Of a DNA stretch of 64,000 nt, positions 46,695 to 57,418 are shown piece after piece. The stretch spans positions 1-64,000 of the forward strand of contig NZ_JAAWWD010000036.1 in assembly GCF_021404545.1 (NCBI RefSeq). Reading direction: 5' to 3'. The notes under the pieces are model-generated. The model was not told the origin of the DNA and made no database searches. It worked only from the letters and a program-made list of their open reading frames with translations. The stretch's first letter is position 1; each line of letters starts with the position of its first letter. Source of the DNA: Aestuariivita sp. GTDB taxonomy: Bacteria > Pseudomonadota > Alphaproteobacteria > Rhodobacterales > Rhodobacteraceae. Position numbers and translations under genes: made by a program.

Positions 46695-48088
46695 GATGCT
46701 CTCGCAATCTGGGTAATCGTGTCAAAGGCGGTGTCGAAATCGGCCTGGATGCAGTCGAATTGCCCGGCCTGAAACCGGATCACCTTCGTTCCGTCGACCA
46801 GTGTCTGAGTGATATAGATGCGCCCATCGTCATTGATTGCATCCACCAGCGCCTGGGTCGCGGCATCGTCGGCGCCTTTGACGCGAAAGGTCCAGAGCGA
46901 CAGGATCGGATCTGTGACAATTTCGAAATCCGGCTCGGCGCGCAGGCGGTCGCACAGGGCCTGCGACCAGACCACATGGTTACGGATGCGGGCGCGTAAC
47001 CCTTCCAGCCCGTAGGTGCGGATCAAAAACCACAGTTTCAGCGCGCGAAAGCGGCGGCCCAGAGGGATCGACCATTCGGAGTAATCGGTGACCTCGGCGG
47101 CGCCGTGGGTCTTCAGGTATTCCGGCCGGATCGCCAGCGTTTGGCGCAAAAGATCCGGGTCGCGCAGGAAATGCGCGGCGCAGTCGAACTGCGCGCCCAG
47201 CCATTTATGCGGGTTAAAAACGATGCTGTCGAACCGCTCGGCCCCTGCCCAGAGGGGGCGAAACTCCGGGCAGATCATCGCGGCGCCCGCCCAGGCGGCG
47301 TCGAGATGGGTGTAGAGGCTCTCGCGCTCGGCCACATCGGCCACGGCGGCCATGTCATCGCAGGCGCCCATGCCGGTGGCGCCGGTGGCGGCGATGATGC
47401 CAGCGGGCAGGTACCCTGCGGCGCGGTCGGCGGTGATGGCGGCTTGCAGCGCCTCGGTGTCCATGGCGCGCATCGGGCCTTTGGTCGGGATCTTGATCAG
47501 GTTCTCCTGCCCGATGCCCGCCACCCAGATCGCCCGGTCGATGGAGGAATGCACCTGATCCGAGCAATAGATGCGCAGCGTCTTTTGCCCCGGCAGGCCT
47601 TTCTGGTTACCGGCCCAGCTCAGGGCACGTTCGCGCATGGTCAGCACCGCCGCCAGCGTGGCCGAGGAGGCGCTGTCCTGGATGACGCCACTATAGGTGG
47701 ATGGCAGTCCCAGAGCCTGGATCAGCCAGTCCATCATCCGCGTCTCCATCTCCGTCGCGGACGGAGAGGTCTGCCAGAGCATGCATTGCGGCGCTACGAT
47801 GGAGGCGAGGAACTCGGCCAACACACTGGCGGGCGCGGCATTGGAGTTGAAATACGCAAAAAAGCGCGGGTGCTGCCAATGAGTGATGCCGGGCATCACG
47901 ATGTCCTGGAAATCGGTCCAGATGTCTTCGAGCGGCTGCCCCTTTTCGGGTGGCGCATCGGGCAGTTGCGCCAGCGTGTCGCCTGGCCCCACCTGCGCGC
48001 GCACGGGGCGGTCGCGCAAAGTCTTGTGATACTCCGCACCCCATCTGGCGGCTTTCTGGCTCCAGTCGGCGAAGTCGTCCCAGTTCAT
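46691..48088 (-). CDS. Aromatic-L-amino-acid decarboxylase-like PLP enzyme
   Basis: A 465-residue group II PLP decarboxylase. The PLP lysine lies in NPHKWLGAQFDCA, with the preceding HLDAAWAGAA aspartate block and the N-terminal HWQHPRFFAYFNSNAAPASVLAEF typical of tyrosine/DOPA/tryptophan decarboxylases. It sits inside the hpa operon between hpaD and hpaG and overlaps hpaG as ATGA. Decarboxylating tyrosine or DOPA would give amines that can be oxidised to hydroxyphenylacetates, so it may feed the pathway (inference); substrate is not proven. Confidence 0.88.
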   Translation of the reverse strand: MNWDDFADWSQKAARWGAEYHKTLRDRPVRAQVGPGDTLAQLPDAPPEKGQPLEDIWTDFQDIVMPGITHWQHPRFFAYFNSNAAPASVLAEFLASIVAPQCMLWQTSPSATEMETRMMDWLIQALGLPSTYSGVIQDSASSATLAAVLTMRERALSWAGNQKGLPGQKTLRIYCSDQVHSSIDRAIWVAGIGQENLIKIPTKGPMRAMDTEALQAAITADRAAGYLPAGIIAATGATGMGACDDMAAVADVAERESLYTHLDAAWAGAAMICPEFRPLWAGAERFDSIVFNPHKWLGAQFDCAAHFLRDPDLLRQTLAIRPEYLKTHGAAEVTDYSEWSIPLGRRFRALKLWFLIRTYGLEGLRARIRNHVVWSQALCDRLRAEPDFEIVTDPILSLWTFRVKGADDAATQALVDAINDDGRIYITQTLVDGTKVIRFQAGQFDCIQADFDTAFDTITQIARAS

Positions 48089-48153
48089 TCAAGCATCTCC
48101 GGTAGAGGGTATCGTCGGTATCGCGCCGCAACCGCATGCCGCGGGATGAGACA

Positions 48154-49134
48154 TTACGGGGCGATGATCGGCTGCGCTTTGAGCGCGCTTTTCCTGGGTG
48201 TGACACCCTTGAAAAGCGAGCCTTCCTCGAACCAGCTGCGCGGGGCGGGTGCCCCCCATAGGGTCTGGCGCTGCGGGTCGGTGAGGCTCCACCGGATCGG
48301 TTCGAGATCGGGGTCGACCGTTTGATAGTCGGAACAGTAGATCTCGATCCGGTGGCCATCGGGGTCGCGGACATAAAGGAAAAACGCGTTCGAGATGCCG
48401 TGCCTGCCGGGTCCGCGTTCGATGTTGTCGACATAGCCGGTGGTGCTCATCAGATCGAGAAGGTCGATGATGTTGAGCGGTGTGGGCACCCAGAACGCGG
48501 TATGATGCAGCCGGGGACCGAGCCCATTGGTGAATGCCACGTCATGCACGCCGCCCTTGCGGTGCATCCAGGCGGCCCAGATCTTGCCGCTCTCATCATC
48601 CTCGGTGTATTCGGTCACCCGAAAGCCGATGTCGTTGTAAAAGGCGACCGAGGCGTCCACATCCGCCGAGAACATGTTGAAATGATCGATGCGCAGCGGT
48701 TTGACGCCCTTATAGAGCTTGTAGTGCTGGTGGATCGTCGGCAGCCGGTCCATCCTGACATAAAACTCCAGCGGAATGCCCCAGGGATCCTGCGTGCGCA
48801 GGACACGGTCCATATGCGGACGCTCCACCCATTCTGTTGGCAGCCCCCGATCCTTGAAATACGCCTCGGCCTTGTCGAGATCCGGCGTGTCGAAGAGCTT
48901 GAAGGCCAGTGCGCGCACATCGGCCGTGTCGGATTTCACGAGGCTGATGCAATGGTGGCCGCGTTCCTCCATCGCGCGGAAGGTGATACGGGTCGCGTCC
49001 TCATGCGTGATCTGGAGGCCCAGCGTATCGGCATAGAAGGCGCGGGAGGCAGCGAGGTCTGTCACGCCGTAATCCACATGGCTGAGCCGCAGGATGTTGA
49101 AGGGCGGGTAGAGGTTGATGGCGGGGACGGGCAT
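48154..49134 (-). CDS. hpaD: 3,4-dihydroxyphenylacetate 2,3-dioxygenase
   Basis: A 326-residue extradiol ring-cleavage dioxygenase of the two-barrel VOC type that opens homoprotocatechuate to 5-carboxymethyl-2-hydroxymuconate semialdehyde. Two repeats are seen: LRLSHVDYGVTDL and LRIDHFNMFSADV, with metal ligands His in the first strands of each region (including RLHHTAFW) and Glu in GHRIEIYCSDY. About 326 residues fit the HpaD/MndD group. Confidence 0.9.
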   Translation of the reverse strand: MPVPAINLYPPFNILRLSHVDYGVTDLAASRAFYADTLGLQITHEDATRITFRAMEERGHHCISLVKSDTADVRALAFKLFDTPDLDKAEAYFKDRGLPTEWVERPHMDRVLRTQDPWGIPLEFYVRMDRLPTIHQHYKLYKGVKPLRIDHFNMFSADVDASVAFYNDIGFRVTEYTEDDESGKIWAAWMHRKGGVHDVAFTNGLGPRLHHTAFWVPTPLNIIDLLDLMSTTGYVDNIERGPGRHGISNAFFLYVRDPDGHRIEIYCSDYQTVDPDLEPIRWSLTDPQRQTLWGAPAPRSWFEEGSLFKGVTPRKSALKAQPIIAP

Positions 49135-49185
49135 GATGTGCTCCTGTCAAGATGTGCGCCTGCGGCGCGTTTTTTGTCTGTCGTC

Positions 49186-49235
49186 TTGGGGGCGCTGCCC
49201 CCAAACCCCCGGGAATATTTGAGGCCAGAAGAAGC
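49186..49235 (-). repeat. 3' stem-loop element, copy C
   Basis: On the minus strand, directly after the hpaE stop: GCTTCTTCTGG, CCTCAAATATTC, CCGGGGGT, then a perfect 8-bp hairpin TTGGGGGC-AGC-GCCCCCAA (49186-49204). It shares the order of parts with copies at 1717-1765 and 37667-37722. It lies inside the hpa operon, between hpaE and hpaD, next to a GC-rich stem GCGCC-GCA-GGCGC (49156-49168). Confidence 0.65.
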
Positions 49236-50747
<1,512 letters not shown>

Positions 50748-50748
50748 C

Positions 50749-51138
50749 TCAGCCCTCCTCCTTGAGATGGTCGCGTGTGGTGCCGGATTTCGGCGAGAGG
50801 GCTGCGTCGATGTCGCGCATCTCCAGCGACAGCGCGATGGAATGCTGGGCCATGGCGGGTTTCAGGAAGCTCTTGGCGGCCTCGAATATCGCTTGCGTCG
50901 CGGCTTTGCGGGTGTCCAGATCGCGCCTCTCGCGCAGCCGGATGGAAATGTCGATGAACCCGTGCGCATCGTCCCCATTCGCGATCGAGACGTAATCGGC
51001 GCGAAACGCCCGCACCCGGATGCCCGGCATCGGGAAAACACCGGTCGAGATTGCGGCCTTGCGCAGATGATCGCAAAGTGCTGCTATATCCGTGCGCCGT
51101 TCCATGTTGGCTGAATACTCCAGCGCGATATGCGGCAT
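50749..51138 (-). CDS. hpaF: 5-carboxymethyl-2-hydroxymuconate isomerase
   Basis: A 129-residue isomerase of the 4-oxalocrotonate tautomerase superfamily, HpaF type, with N-terminal Pro after Met (MPHIALEYSAN), the catalytic proline of this superfamily. It converts 5-carboxymethyl-2-hydroxymuconate for HpaG. It is the first gene of the minus-strand hpa operon. Confidence 0.92.
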   Translation of the reverse strand: MPHIALEYSANMERRTDIAALCDHLRKAAISTGVFPMPGIRVRAFRADYVSIANGDDAHGFIDISIRLRERRDLDTRKAATQAIFEAAKSFLKPAMAQHSIALSLEMRDIDAALSPKSGTTRDHLKEEG

Positions 51139-51154
51139 CGGCGCTTCTCCTTCA

Positions 51155-51176
51155 TTTTATTAACATGTTTACTAAA
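51155..51176. promoter_or_regulatory. Candidate HpaR operator between hpaF and hpaR
   Basis: An AT-rich imperfect palindrome centred on CATG (51164-51167) with flanks TTTTATTAA and TTTACTAAAA. Eight of eleven pairs match. It lies about 17 bp before hpaF and about 70 bp before hpaR, where a MarR-type repressor of both genes would bind. Confidence 0.55.
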
Positions 51177-51245
51177 AAGAACGCCGCCCGTCAAGGTTGA
51201 TTGTCCCCATTGCCTAAGCGGCCTGGGCAGGTCAAACTGAAGTGC

Positions 51246-51692
51246 ATGTCAGAAACGCTTCCTCTGCCGTCGACCGCGCGGTCACTGCCAATCGCCCTTT
51301 TGCGCGCGCGCGAACGTGTAATGGGGCCGATCCGGGCGATGTTGGCCGATGTCGGGATCACCGAACAGCAATGGCGGGTATTGAGGGTCTTGCATGAAGC
51401 CGGGCCGTTGGATCCGACGCGGATTGCCGATCGCGCCTGTCTGCTTTTGCCCAGCCTGACACGCATTCTGCAAAAGCTGACCGACAAAGGGCTGATCGTG
51501 CGGGCGCCCGATCGGATCGACCGGCGCAAACAGGTGATTTCGATTACCCAAGAAGGCGTGGCGCTGATCGAGGATAACCTCGCCACAAGCCTCGAAATCA
51601 TGGATCGGCTCAAACAGCAGATGGGTGAGGATCGGTTCGAGGCACTTCTCGATTTGCTCAACGAGCTGGACGAAACGAGCGTTTCAAGCTGA
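51246..51692 (+). CDS. hpaR: MarR family repressor HpaR
   Basis: A 148-residue MarR-type winged-helix regulator. GITEQQWRVLRVLHEAGPLDPTRIADRACLLLPSLTRILQKLTDKGLIVRAPDRIDRRKQ shows the HTH and wing. It is divergent from hpaFE..., so it should repress the hpa operon until an aromatic intermediate binds. The start at 51246 is preferred over 51201. Confidence 0.88.
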   Translation: MSETLPLPSTARSLPIALLRARERVMGPIRAMLADVGITEQQWRVLRVLHEAGPLDPTRIADRACLLLPSLTRILQKLTDKGLIVRAPDRIDRRKQVISITQEGVALIEDNLATSLEIMDRLKQQMGEDRFEALLDLLNELDETSVSS

Positions 51693-51843
51693 GCGCGGCG
51701 TTCAAACGCCTAAAAATTAGGCGTATTGTGGATTGCTGCCAGATGTTTGCCCGCGATCCGGGAGCGATCACGCGTTAGGTTTGAGTTTTGTACCTGATCA
51801 TCGCAGCTTGGAGGCCGAAGACGACCAAGGCCAAGGGGAGACT

Positions 51844-53271
51844 ATGGCGAATACGCCGCGATTTTATGACGAGATGTTTGGCACCGGCGACGGGCCGCGC
51901 GCGCCTTACCGCGATTACGATGCCTGGTTTTCCGGCGAAGAGGTGAACAACCTGCGTCGCAAATCCATGCAGGCCGAGGCGCTGTTCCGCCTGACAGGGA
52001 TCACGTTCAACGTCTATGGCATGGGTGAGGAGACCGAGCGTCTGATCCCCTTTGACATCGTACCGCGCATCATCACGGCCAAGGAATGGTCGACGTTGGA
52101 ACGGGGCATCGATCAGCGGGTACGCGCGATCAATTCGTTTCTGCATGACATCTATCACCGGCAGGAGATTATCCGCGCGGGTCGCGTTCCGGCCGAGATG
52201 ATCGCGCGCAATGACGCGTTCCTGCCGCAAATGATCGGCGTGGCCCCGCCGGGCAATATCTATACGCATATCGTGGGCACGGATCTGGTGCGCACCGGAG
52301 AGAACGACTTCTACGTTCTGGAGGATAATGCGCGCACCCCTTCTGGGGTCTCCTATATGCTGGAGAATCGCGAGACGATGTTGCACATGTTCCCTGAGCT
52401 TTTCAGCCAGGTGAAGGTGCGCCGGGTCAGCCAGTATCCCAGATCCCTGCGCCGCTCATTGGCGGCTTGCCAACCGCCCGCTTGTTCCGATTACCCCACG
52501 GTCGCGGTGCTGACGCCGGGGATTCACAACTCGGCCTATTACGAGCACGCGTTTCTGGCCGACCAGATGGGCGTCGAACTGGTCGAGGGGGCGGACCTGC
52601 GGGTGGTCGATGGCCGGGTGGCGATGCGCACGACCCGAGGCTACACCCCCATCGACGTGCTTTATCGCCGCGTGGACGACGATTTTCTCGACCCGATGAA
52701 TTTCAACGCCGATTCAATGCTGGGCGTGCCTGGCATTCTGGATGTCTACCGCGCGGGAGGGATTACCATTGCCAATGCGCCCGGAACCGGTATCGCCGAT
52801 GACAAGGCGATCTATTCCTACATGCCTGAAATCGTCGAATTCTACACCGGTGAAAAGGCGATCCTGAAGAACGTGCCGACCTATCGCTGTTCCGAGCCGG
52901 AGGCGCTGAAATACGTCCTCGACAACCTGGCAGAGCTGGTGGTCAAGGAGGTTCATGGATCGGGCGGATACGGTATGCTGGTGGGCCCCGCGGCCAGCAA
53001 GAAGGAAATCGCAGGTTTCAGGGCCAAACTGATGGCCAAACCGGGCAACTACATCGCGCAGCCCACGCTGTCCTTAAGCACTGTGCCGATCCTGACCAAG
53101 GCGGGATTGGCGCCGCGCCATGTGGATCTGCGGCCCTTTGCGCTGGCCTCCCCCAAGGGGGTTGAGATCATTCCCGGTGGCCTCACCCGCGTGGCGCTGA
53201 AGAAAGGTTCGCTTGTCGTGAATTCCAGTCAGGGCGGAGGCACCAAAGACACCTGGGTGCTGGAGGACTGA
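51844..53271 (+). CDS. Circularly permuted ATP-grasp type 2 ligase
   Basis: A 475-residue protein of the CP_ATPgrasp_2 type. It begins MANTPRFYDEMFGTGDGPRAPYRDYDAWF; later blocks are LIPFDIVPRIITAKEW, NDFYVLEDNARTPSGVSYMLENR, NVPTYRCSEPEAL, VVKEVHGSGGYGMLVGP with a P-loop-like Gly-rich strand, and IPGGLTRVALKKGSLVVNSSQGG. The family is predicted to ligate amine and carboxylate groups using ATP. It is followed 4 bp later by an alpha-E gene, then a transglutaminase and Anbu; together they form a known but functionally undefined cluster. Confidence 0.9.
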   Translation: MANTPRFYDEMFGTGDGPRAPYRDYDAWFSGEEVNNLRRKSMQAEALFRLTGITFNVYGMGEETERLIPFDIVPRIITAKEWSTLERGIDQRVRAINSFLHDIYHRQEIIRAGRVPAEMIARNDAFLPQMIGVAPPGNIYTHIVGTDLVRTGENDFYVLEDNARTPSGVSYMLENRETMLHMFPELFSQVKVRRVSQYPRSLRRSLAACQPPACSDYPTVAVLTPGIHNSAYYEHAFLADQMGVELVEGADLRVVDGRVAMRTTRGYTPIDVLYRRVDDDFLDPMNFNADSMLGVPGILDVYRAGGITIANAPGTGIADDKAIYSYMPEIVEFYTGEKAILKNVPTYRCSEPEALKYVLDNLAELVVKEVHGSGGYGMLVGPAASKKEIAGFRAKLMAKPGNYIAQPTLSLSTVPILTKAGLAPRHVDLRPFALASPKGVEIIPGGLTRVALKKGSLVVNSSQGGGTKDTWVLED

Positions 53272-53275
53272 CGCG

Positions 53276-54217
53276 ATGCTTGGCAAGACAGCAGGCGGTG
53301 TGTTCTGGTTGATGCGCTATATGGAGCGCACCGAAAACATGGCGCGGATGATCGATGCGGGCCTGCGGATATCGCTCACCCGGTCGAGTGCGGCGGAAAG
53401 CGAGTGGACCTCGATTCTGAACGCCAACGGGCTCCTTGCGGCCTATCTGGACAAGCATCAGGAGGTCGAGGGCGCAAAGGTTATCAACTTTCTGCTGCGC
53501 GACCGCGCCAACCCCTCCAGCGTGATGTCGGCGGTGGAAGCCGCGCGCACCAATGCCCGTCTGGTGCGCACCGCGCTGACCCGCGAGGTTTGGGAGGCGG
53601 TGAATGAATGCTGGATGGAGCTGTGCGCGCTCTTGGACCGGCCCGCCAAGGCGCAGGACCTGCCCGCGATCCTTCAGATCATTCGCCAGCGCAGCGCCTA
53701 TGTGCGCGGCTCGCTCGCGGGAACGATGGTACGCAACGATGTCTACGATTTTGCGCGGATTGGCACGTTTTTCGAACGTGCCGACAATGCTGCGCGAGTG
53801 CTGGATGTGAAGTACTACATCCTCCTGCCCTCGATCATGCATGTGGGCAGCGCCAGCGACAATGTGCAATGGGAAACGATCCTGCGCGCGACATCCTCGG
53901 CGCGGGCCTATCAGACCCTGCATGAGGGAGAATACGATCCGCGCATGATCGCGCAGTTTCTGATCCTTGACAAACGCCTGCCCCGCTCCTTGGCATTTTG
54001 TTACCGCAAGATTTCCGACAATCTGGACTATGTCGCCAAGGATTACGGGGACCGCCGCCCCTGCCACGGGTTGGTAGAGCAGATCTGTCACCGGTTCGAG
54101 ACAATGACCATCGACAAGATCTTTGAATACGGGTTGCATGAATTCGTGACGGAATTTCTGGCGGACAGTCAGGCTCTGGGCCGCCAGATCGAACAGGATT
54201 ACAGGTTCTATGAGTAA
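53276..54217 (+). CDS. Alpha-E domain protein
   Basis: A 313-residue all-helical protein of the alpha-E family: MLGKTAGGVFWLMRYMERTENMARMIDAGLR, with MVRNDVYDFARIGTFFERADNAARVLDVKYY repeating the RxxENxAR-like motif. The fold is a helical bundle; the activity is unknown. It is always found next to the CP-ATP-grasp gene, as here, and may be its partner subunit. Confidence 0.9.
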   Translation: MLGKTAGGVFWLMRYMERTENMARMIDAGLRISLTRSSAAESEWTSILNANGLLAAYLDKHQEVEGAKVINFLLRDRANPSSVMSAVEAARTNARLVRTALTREVWEAVNECWMELCALLDRPAKAQDLPAILQIIRQRSAYVRGSLAGTMVRNDVYDFARIGTFFERADNAARVLDVKYYILLPSIMHVGSASDNVQWETILRATSSARAYQTLHEGEYDPRMIAQFLILDKRLPRSLAFCYRKISDNLDYVAKDYGDRRPCHGLVEQICHRFETMTIDKIFEYGLHEFVTEFLADSQALGRQIEQDYRFYE

Positions 54218-54220
54218 GCC

Positions 54221-55021
54221 ATGCAGCTGAAAATCTCGCATACCACGTCCTATCATTACGACGCGCCGGTGCCTTACGCGCTGCAACAGCTGCGCCTGCG
54301 GCCCAAATCGCGGCCCGATCAGATTGTGCGCTCCTGGGAGGTGAAGATTGACGGTGGGCAACGCCAGGTCTCGTTTGAGGATGAGCATGCCAATACCGTC
54401 GAACTGATCAGTTTCGATCCCGGCGTGTCCGAAATCACCGTGCATTGCGCGGGCGAGGTGCATGTGACCGATACCGCCGGAGTGATTGGCAAACATACCG
54501 GGTTTGTGCCGCTCTGGCTTTTTGAACGGTCCACCTCGCTGACGGCCATCGGCCCACAGGTGCGCAGCCTTGTGGCCGGGTTCGACAAACCGGCCGAACC
54601 CTTGGATCAACTACACGCACTCTCCGCTCACGTGCTTGAGATGGTGCCCTATTCCACCGACCAAACCAGCTCGGAGTTGAGCGCTGAGCAGGTGCTGAGC
54701 GCGCGGCATGGCGTTTGCCAGGATCACGCCCATGTCTTTATCGCTGCCGCACGGTGGCTGGGATTTCCGGCCCGTTACGTCAGCGGATATCTGATGATGA
54801 ATGACCGGGTCGATCAGGATGCCAGCCATGCCTGGGCCGAGGCTTATGTGGCGGGCCTGGGGTGGGTGGGCTTCGATATTTCGAACGCGATGTCGCCGGA
54901 TGCGCGATATGTCCGGGTGGCCACCGGCCTGGATTATCTGGGCGCCGCCCCGATATCTGGTATGCGTTACGGAAAGGGAGCCGAGAATATGCTGGTAAAA
55001 TTGCAGGTAGAACAGCAATAG
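54221..55021 (+). CDS. Transglutaminase-like cysteine peptidase
   Basis: A 266-residue protein with an N-terminal beta domain (residues 1-90, Bact_transglu_N-like) and a transglutaminase core. The catalytic triad is C166 in ARHGVCQDHAH, H203 in ASHAWAEAYV and D219 in WVGFDISNA. In this context it is more likely to hydrolyse or transfer an isopeptide or amide bond than to cross-link proteins. It starts 3 bp after the alpha-E stop. Confidence 0.92.
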   Translation: MQLKISHTTSYHYDAPVPYALQQLRLRPKSRPDQIVRSWEVKIDGGQRQVSFEDEHANTVELISFDPGVSEITVHCAGEVHVTDTAGVIGKHTGFVPLWLFERSTSLTAIGPQVRSLVAGFDKPAEPLDQLHALSAHVLEMVPYSTDQTSSELSAEQVLSARHGVCQDHAHVFIAAARWLGFPARYVSGYLMMNDRVDQDASHAWAEAYVAGLGWVGFDISNAMSPDARYVRVATGLDYLGAAPISGMRYGKGAENMLVKLQVEQQ

Positions 55022-55100
55022 TAGCGACGGTGGGTTAACCGATCTCTATGAGTCTTGCGCTCATACCGGTCGAGCGGGACAGCAGGCAGGCACGAAAATC

Positions 55101-55844
55101 ATGACCTATTGTGTGGGGATGCGTCTGAAAAAGGGGCTGGTGTTCATGTCCGACACCCGCACCAATGCCGGTCTCGATAACATCGCCACGGCGCAGAAGA
55201 TGCACACCTGGGAGGTGCCGGGGGAACGGGTGATTACCCTGATGACCGCCGGGAACCTCGCCACGACACAGGCCGTTGTCGGGCTAATCGACGAGCGACT
55301 CAAGGCGCCTCTGGATCGCAATCCGTCGATCCTCGACGCGCCGTCGATGTTTCAGATCGCGCGCGAGGTCGGGCAGACCCTGAAAGACGTGATCGCCGAT
55401 AACCTCAGCGGTCAGCAGGAGGCCTCTGTCACCGCAGCCGCTTTTGGCGCCACGATGATTGTCGGCGGCCAGATCAAGGGCAGCGAACCGCGTCTGTTTC
55501 TGATCTATCCCGAAGGGAATTTCATCGAAGCCTCTGATGACAACCCGTTCTTTCAGATCGGAGAGACGAAGTACGGCAAACCCATTCTGGTGCGCGCCTA
55601 TGAGCCGGACATGTCCTTTGAGGATGCGGTCAAGCTGCTGCTGGTCAGTTTCGACAGCACGATCAAGTCGAATCTGTCGGTCGGTCTGCCCATCGACTAT
55701 GTCATCTATCGCGCTGACGAGATGAAGATCGGGCATCAGGCCCGGGTCGAAGAGGGGGATGCATATTACACGACCATCTCCAACGGCTGGGGGGAGGCGC
55801 TGAAAACCGCCTTTGGCCAATTGCCTGAATTCACCTTCGGCTGA
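55101..55844 (+). CDS. Anbu, proteasome-like Ntn hydrolase
   Basis: A 247-residue bacterial proteasome homologue (ancestral beta subunit). Removal of Met leaves Thr at the N-terminus (MTYCVGMRLK), the Ntn nucleophile, so no propeptide is needed. VFMSDTRTNAGLDNIATAQKMHTWE carries the Asp/Lys region of the active site and VITLMTAGNLATTQAVV the next strand. It lies 79 bp after the transglutaminase gene on the same strand. Peptidase activity of Anbu proteins has been hard to show and the substrate is not known. Confidence 0.92.
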   Translation: MTYCVGMRLKKGLVFMSDTRTNAGLDNIATAQKMHTWEVPGERVITLMTAGNLATTQAVVGLIDERLKAPLDRNPSILDAPSMFQIAREVGQTLKDVIADNLSGQQEASVTAAAFGATMIVGGQIKGSEPRLFLIYPEGNFIEASDDNPFFQIGETKYGKPILVRAYEPDMSFEDAVKLLLVSFDSTIKSNLSVGLPIDYVIYRADEMKIGHQARVEEGDAYYTTISNGWGEALKTAFGQLPEFTFG

Positions 55845-55905
55845 CTTGCAGGCCCTGCGCATTGCTCCTAACCCTATGCGGTGTTTTGCGCCCAAGGACC
55901 TGCCG

Positions 55906-57411
55906 ATGACCAACCCGCTTTACGATACGCTCTTTGGCCGCCATGCGGGCAACGGGGAGGTGTTCCTCTATCTGCCAGAGGGCGGCACAATCACATATGC
56001 CGGGTTCGTGGAGCAGGCAGGGCAGATGGCCCAGGCGTTGACTTCACTTGATCTGGTGCCGGGGGACCGCGTGGCGGTACAGATCACCAAATCCCATCAT
56101 GCGTTGGCGGTCTATGCGGCCTGCGTGCAGGCTGGCCTTGTCTTTCTGCCGCTCAACCCTGCCTATACGCCGGATGAGGTCGCGTATTTCGTCGACAACA
56201 GCGGCGCCGCCCTTTTGGTGTGCGAAGATGCGACCCTTGCAGTCCTTTCGCCTATTGCCCGGCAGGCGGGCACGCGGGTGCAGACGCTCAATGCCGATGG
56301 CACCGGTTCTTTGGGCCAACGGGCCGCTGCGCAGACAGACCGTTTTGCGACCGTGTCCCGGGAGGAGGGCGATCTGGCCGCGATGCTCTATACGTCGGGC
56401 ACCACGGGACGGTCCAAAGGCGCGATGCTGAGCCAGAGGAACCTTTTGTCCAATGCGCAGGTGCTGGCGGAGTGTTGGCGGTTCACCGATGCGGATGTGC
56501 TGCTGCATGCGCTGCCGATCTTTCACACGCACGGGCTCTTCGTGGCGACCAATATCGCTCTCTTGACCGGGGGGGCGATGGTCCTGCTGCCAAAGCTCGA
56601 CATCGACCGGATAATCGACTGGCTGCCGCGGTCGACCGCGATGATGGGGGTGCCCACATTCTATACACGGCTTTTGGCCGATGCGCGGTTTACCAGCGAT
56701 CTGGTGGGGCACATGCGCCTCTTTATCTCGGGCTCCGCGCCCCTGCTGGCCGAGACGCACAAGCAGTTCGAGGCGCGCACGGGTCACCGCATCCTCGAAC
56801 GCTACGGGATGACCGAAACCAATATGAACACCTCCAACCCTTATGACGGCGAGCGCCGCGCGGGCACTGTTGGGTTCCCGCTGCCGCGGGTCGAGCTCAA
56901 GGTCTGTGACCCGCATACCGGGGCGCTCTGCGGCCCTGGCGAGATCGGTGTGATCGAGGTGCGGGGCGACAACGTCTTTCAGGGCTATTGGCAGATGCCC
57001 GAGAAGACGGCGGCCGAGCTGCGCGCCGACGGGTTCTTCATCACTGGCGATCTGGGGTTCGTCGATGCGGATGGCTATGTCACCATCGTGGGGCGCAACA
57101 AGGATCTGATCATCTCGGGCGGGTACAACATCTATCCCAAGGAGGTGGAGCTGATCCTCGATGATCAACCCGGCGTGCTGGAAAGCGCGGTGATCGGCGT
57201 GCCGCATCCCGATTTTGGCGAAACGCCCGTTGCGGTTCTGGTCGCGGATGGCGATCTGGACGAGGCGGCGGTGGCCGCAGCCGTCAAGCACAGCCTTGCC
57301 GGATTCAAATGCCCGCGCGCCTATGTCGTGGTCGAGGCCTTGCCGCGCAACACCATGGGCAAGGTGCAAAAGAACGTCCTGCGCGACCGGTGCAAGGACA
57401 GGTTCGCCTGA
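55906..57411 (+). CDS. matB: Malonyl-CoA synthetase
   Basis: A 501-residue ANL-superfamily ligase that makes malonyl-CoA from malonate, CoA and ATP. The P-loop is MLYTSGTTGRSKGAML; GSAPLLAETHKQFEARTGHRILERYGMTETNMNTSNPYDGERRAG matches MatB, and the C-terminal GKVQK lysine is present. ATG at 55906 is preferred; the open frame back to 55813 overlaps anbu. Malonate decarboxylase is not in the window. Confidence 0.88.
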   Translation: MTNPLYDTLFGRHAGNGEVFLYLPEGGTITYAGFVEQAGQMAQALTSLDLVPGDRVAVQITKSHHALAVYAACVQAGLVFLPLNPAYTPDEVAYFVDNSGAALLVCEDATLAVLSPIARQAGTRVQTLNADGTGSLGQRAAAQTDRFATVSREEGDLAAMLYTSGTTGRSKGAMLSQRNLLSNAQVLAECWRFTDADVLLHALPIFHTHGLFVATNIALLTGGAMVLLPKLDIDRIIDWLPRSTAMMGVPTFYTRLLADARFTSDLVGHMRLFISGSAPLLAETHKQFEARTGHRILERYGMTETNMNTSNPYDGERRAGTVGFPLPRVELKVCDPHTGALCGPGEIGVIEVRGDNVFQGYWQMPEKTAAELRADGFFITGDLGFVDADGYVTIVGRNKDLIISGGYNIYPKEVELILDDQPGVLESAVIGVPHPDFGETPVAVLVADGDLDEAAVAAAVKHSLAGFKCPRAYVVVEALPRNTMGKVQKNVLRDRCKDRFA

Positions 57412-57418
57412 CGGGATC

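Noticed and set aside
47105-48325. Plus-strand 406-codon open frame over the decarboxylase gene
   Set aside because: Antisense to a gene with a full PLP decarboxylase signature; composition rich in Gly, His and Arg as expected of a shadow.
53183-54610. Minus-strand 475-codon frame over the alpha-E gene
   Set aside because: Antisense shadow; the plus strand encodes the alpha-E protein with normal spacing to its neighbours.
56044-57369. Minus-strand 441-codon frame over matB
   Set aside because: Antisense shadow of an ANL ligase; no protein-like segments.
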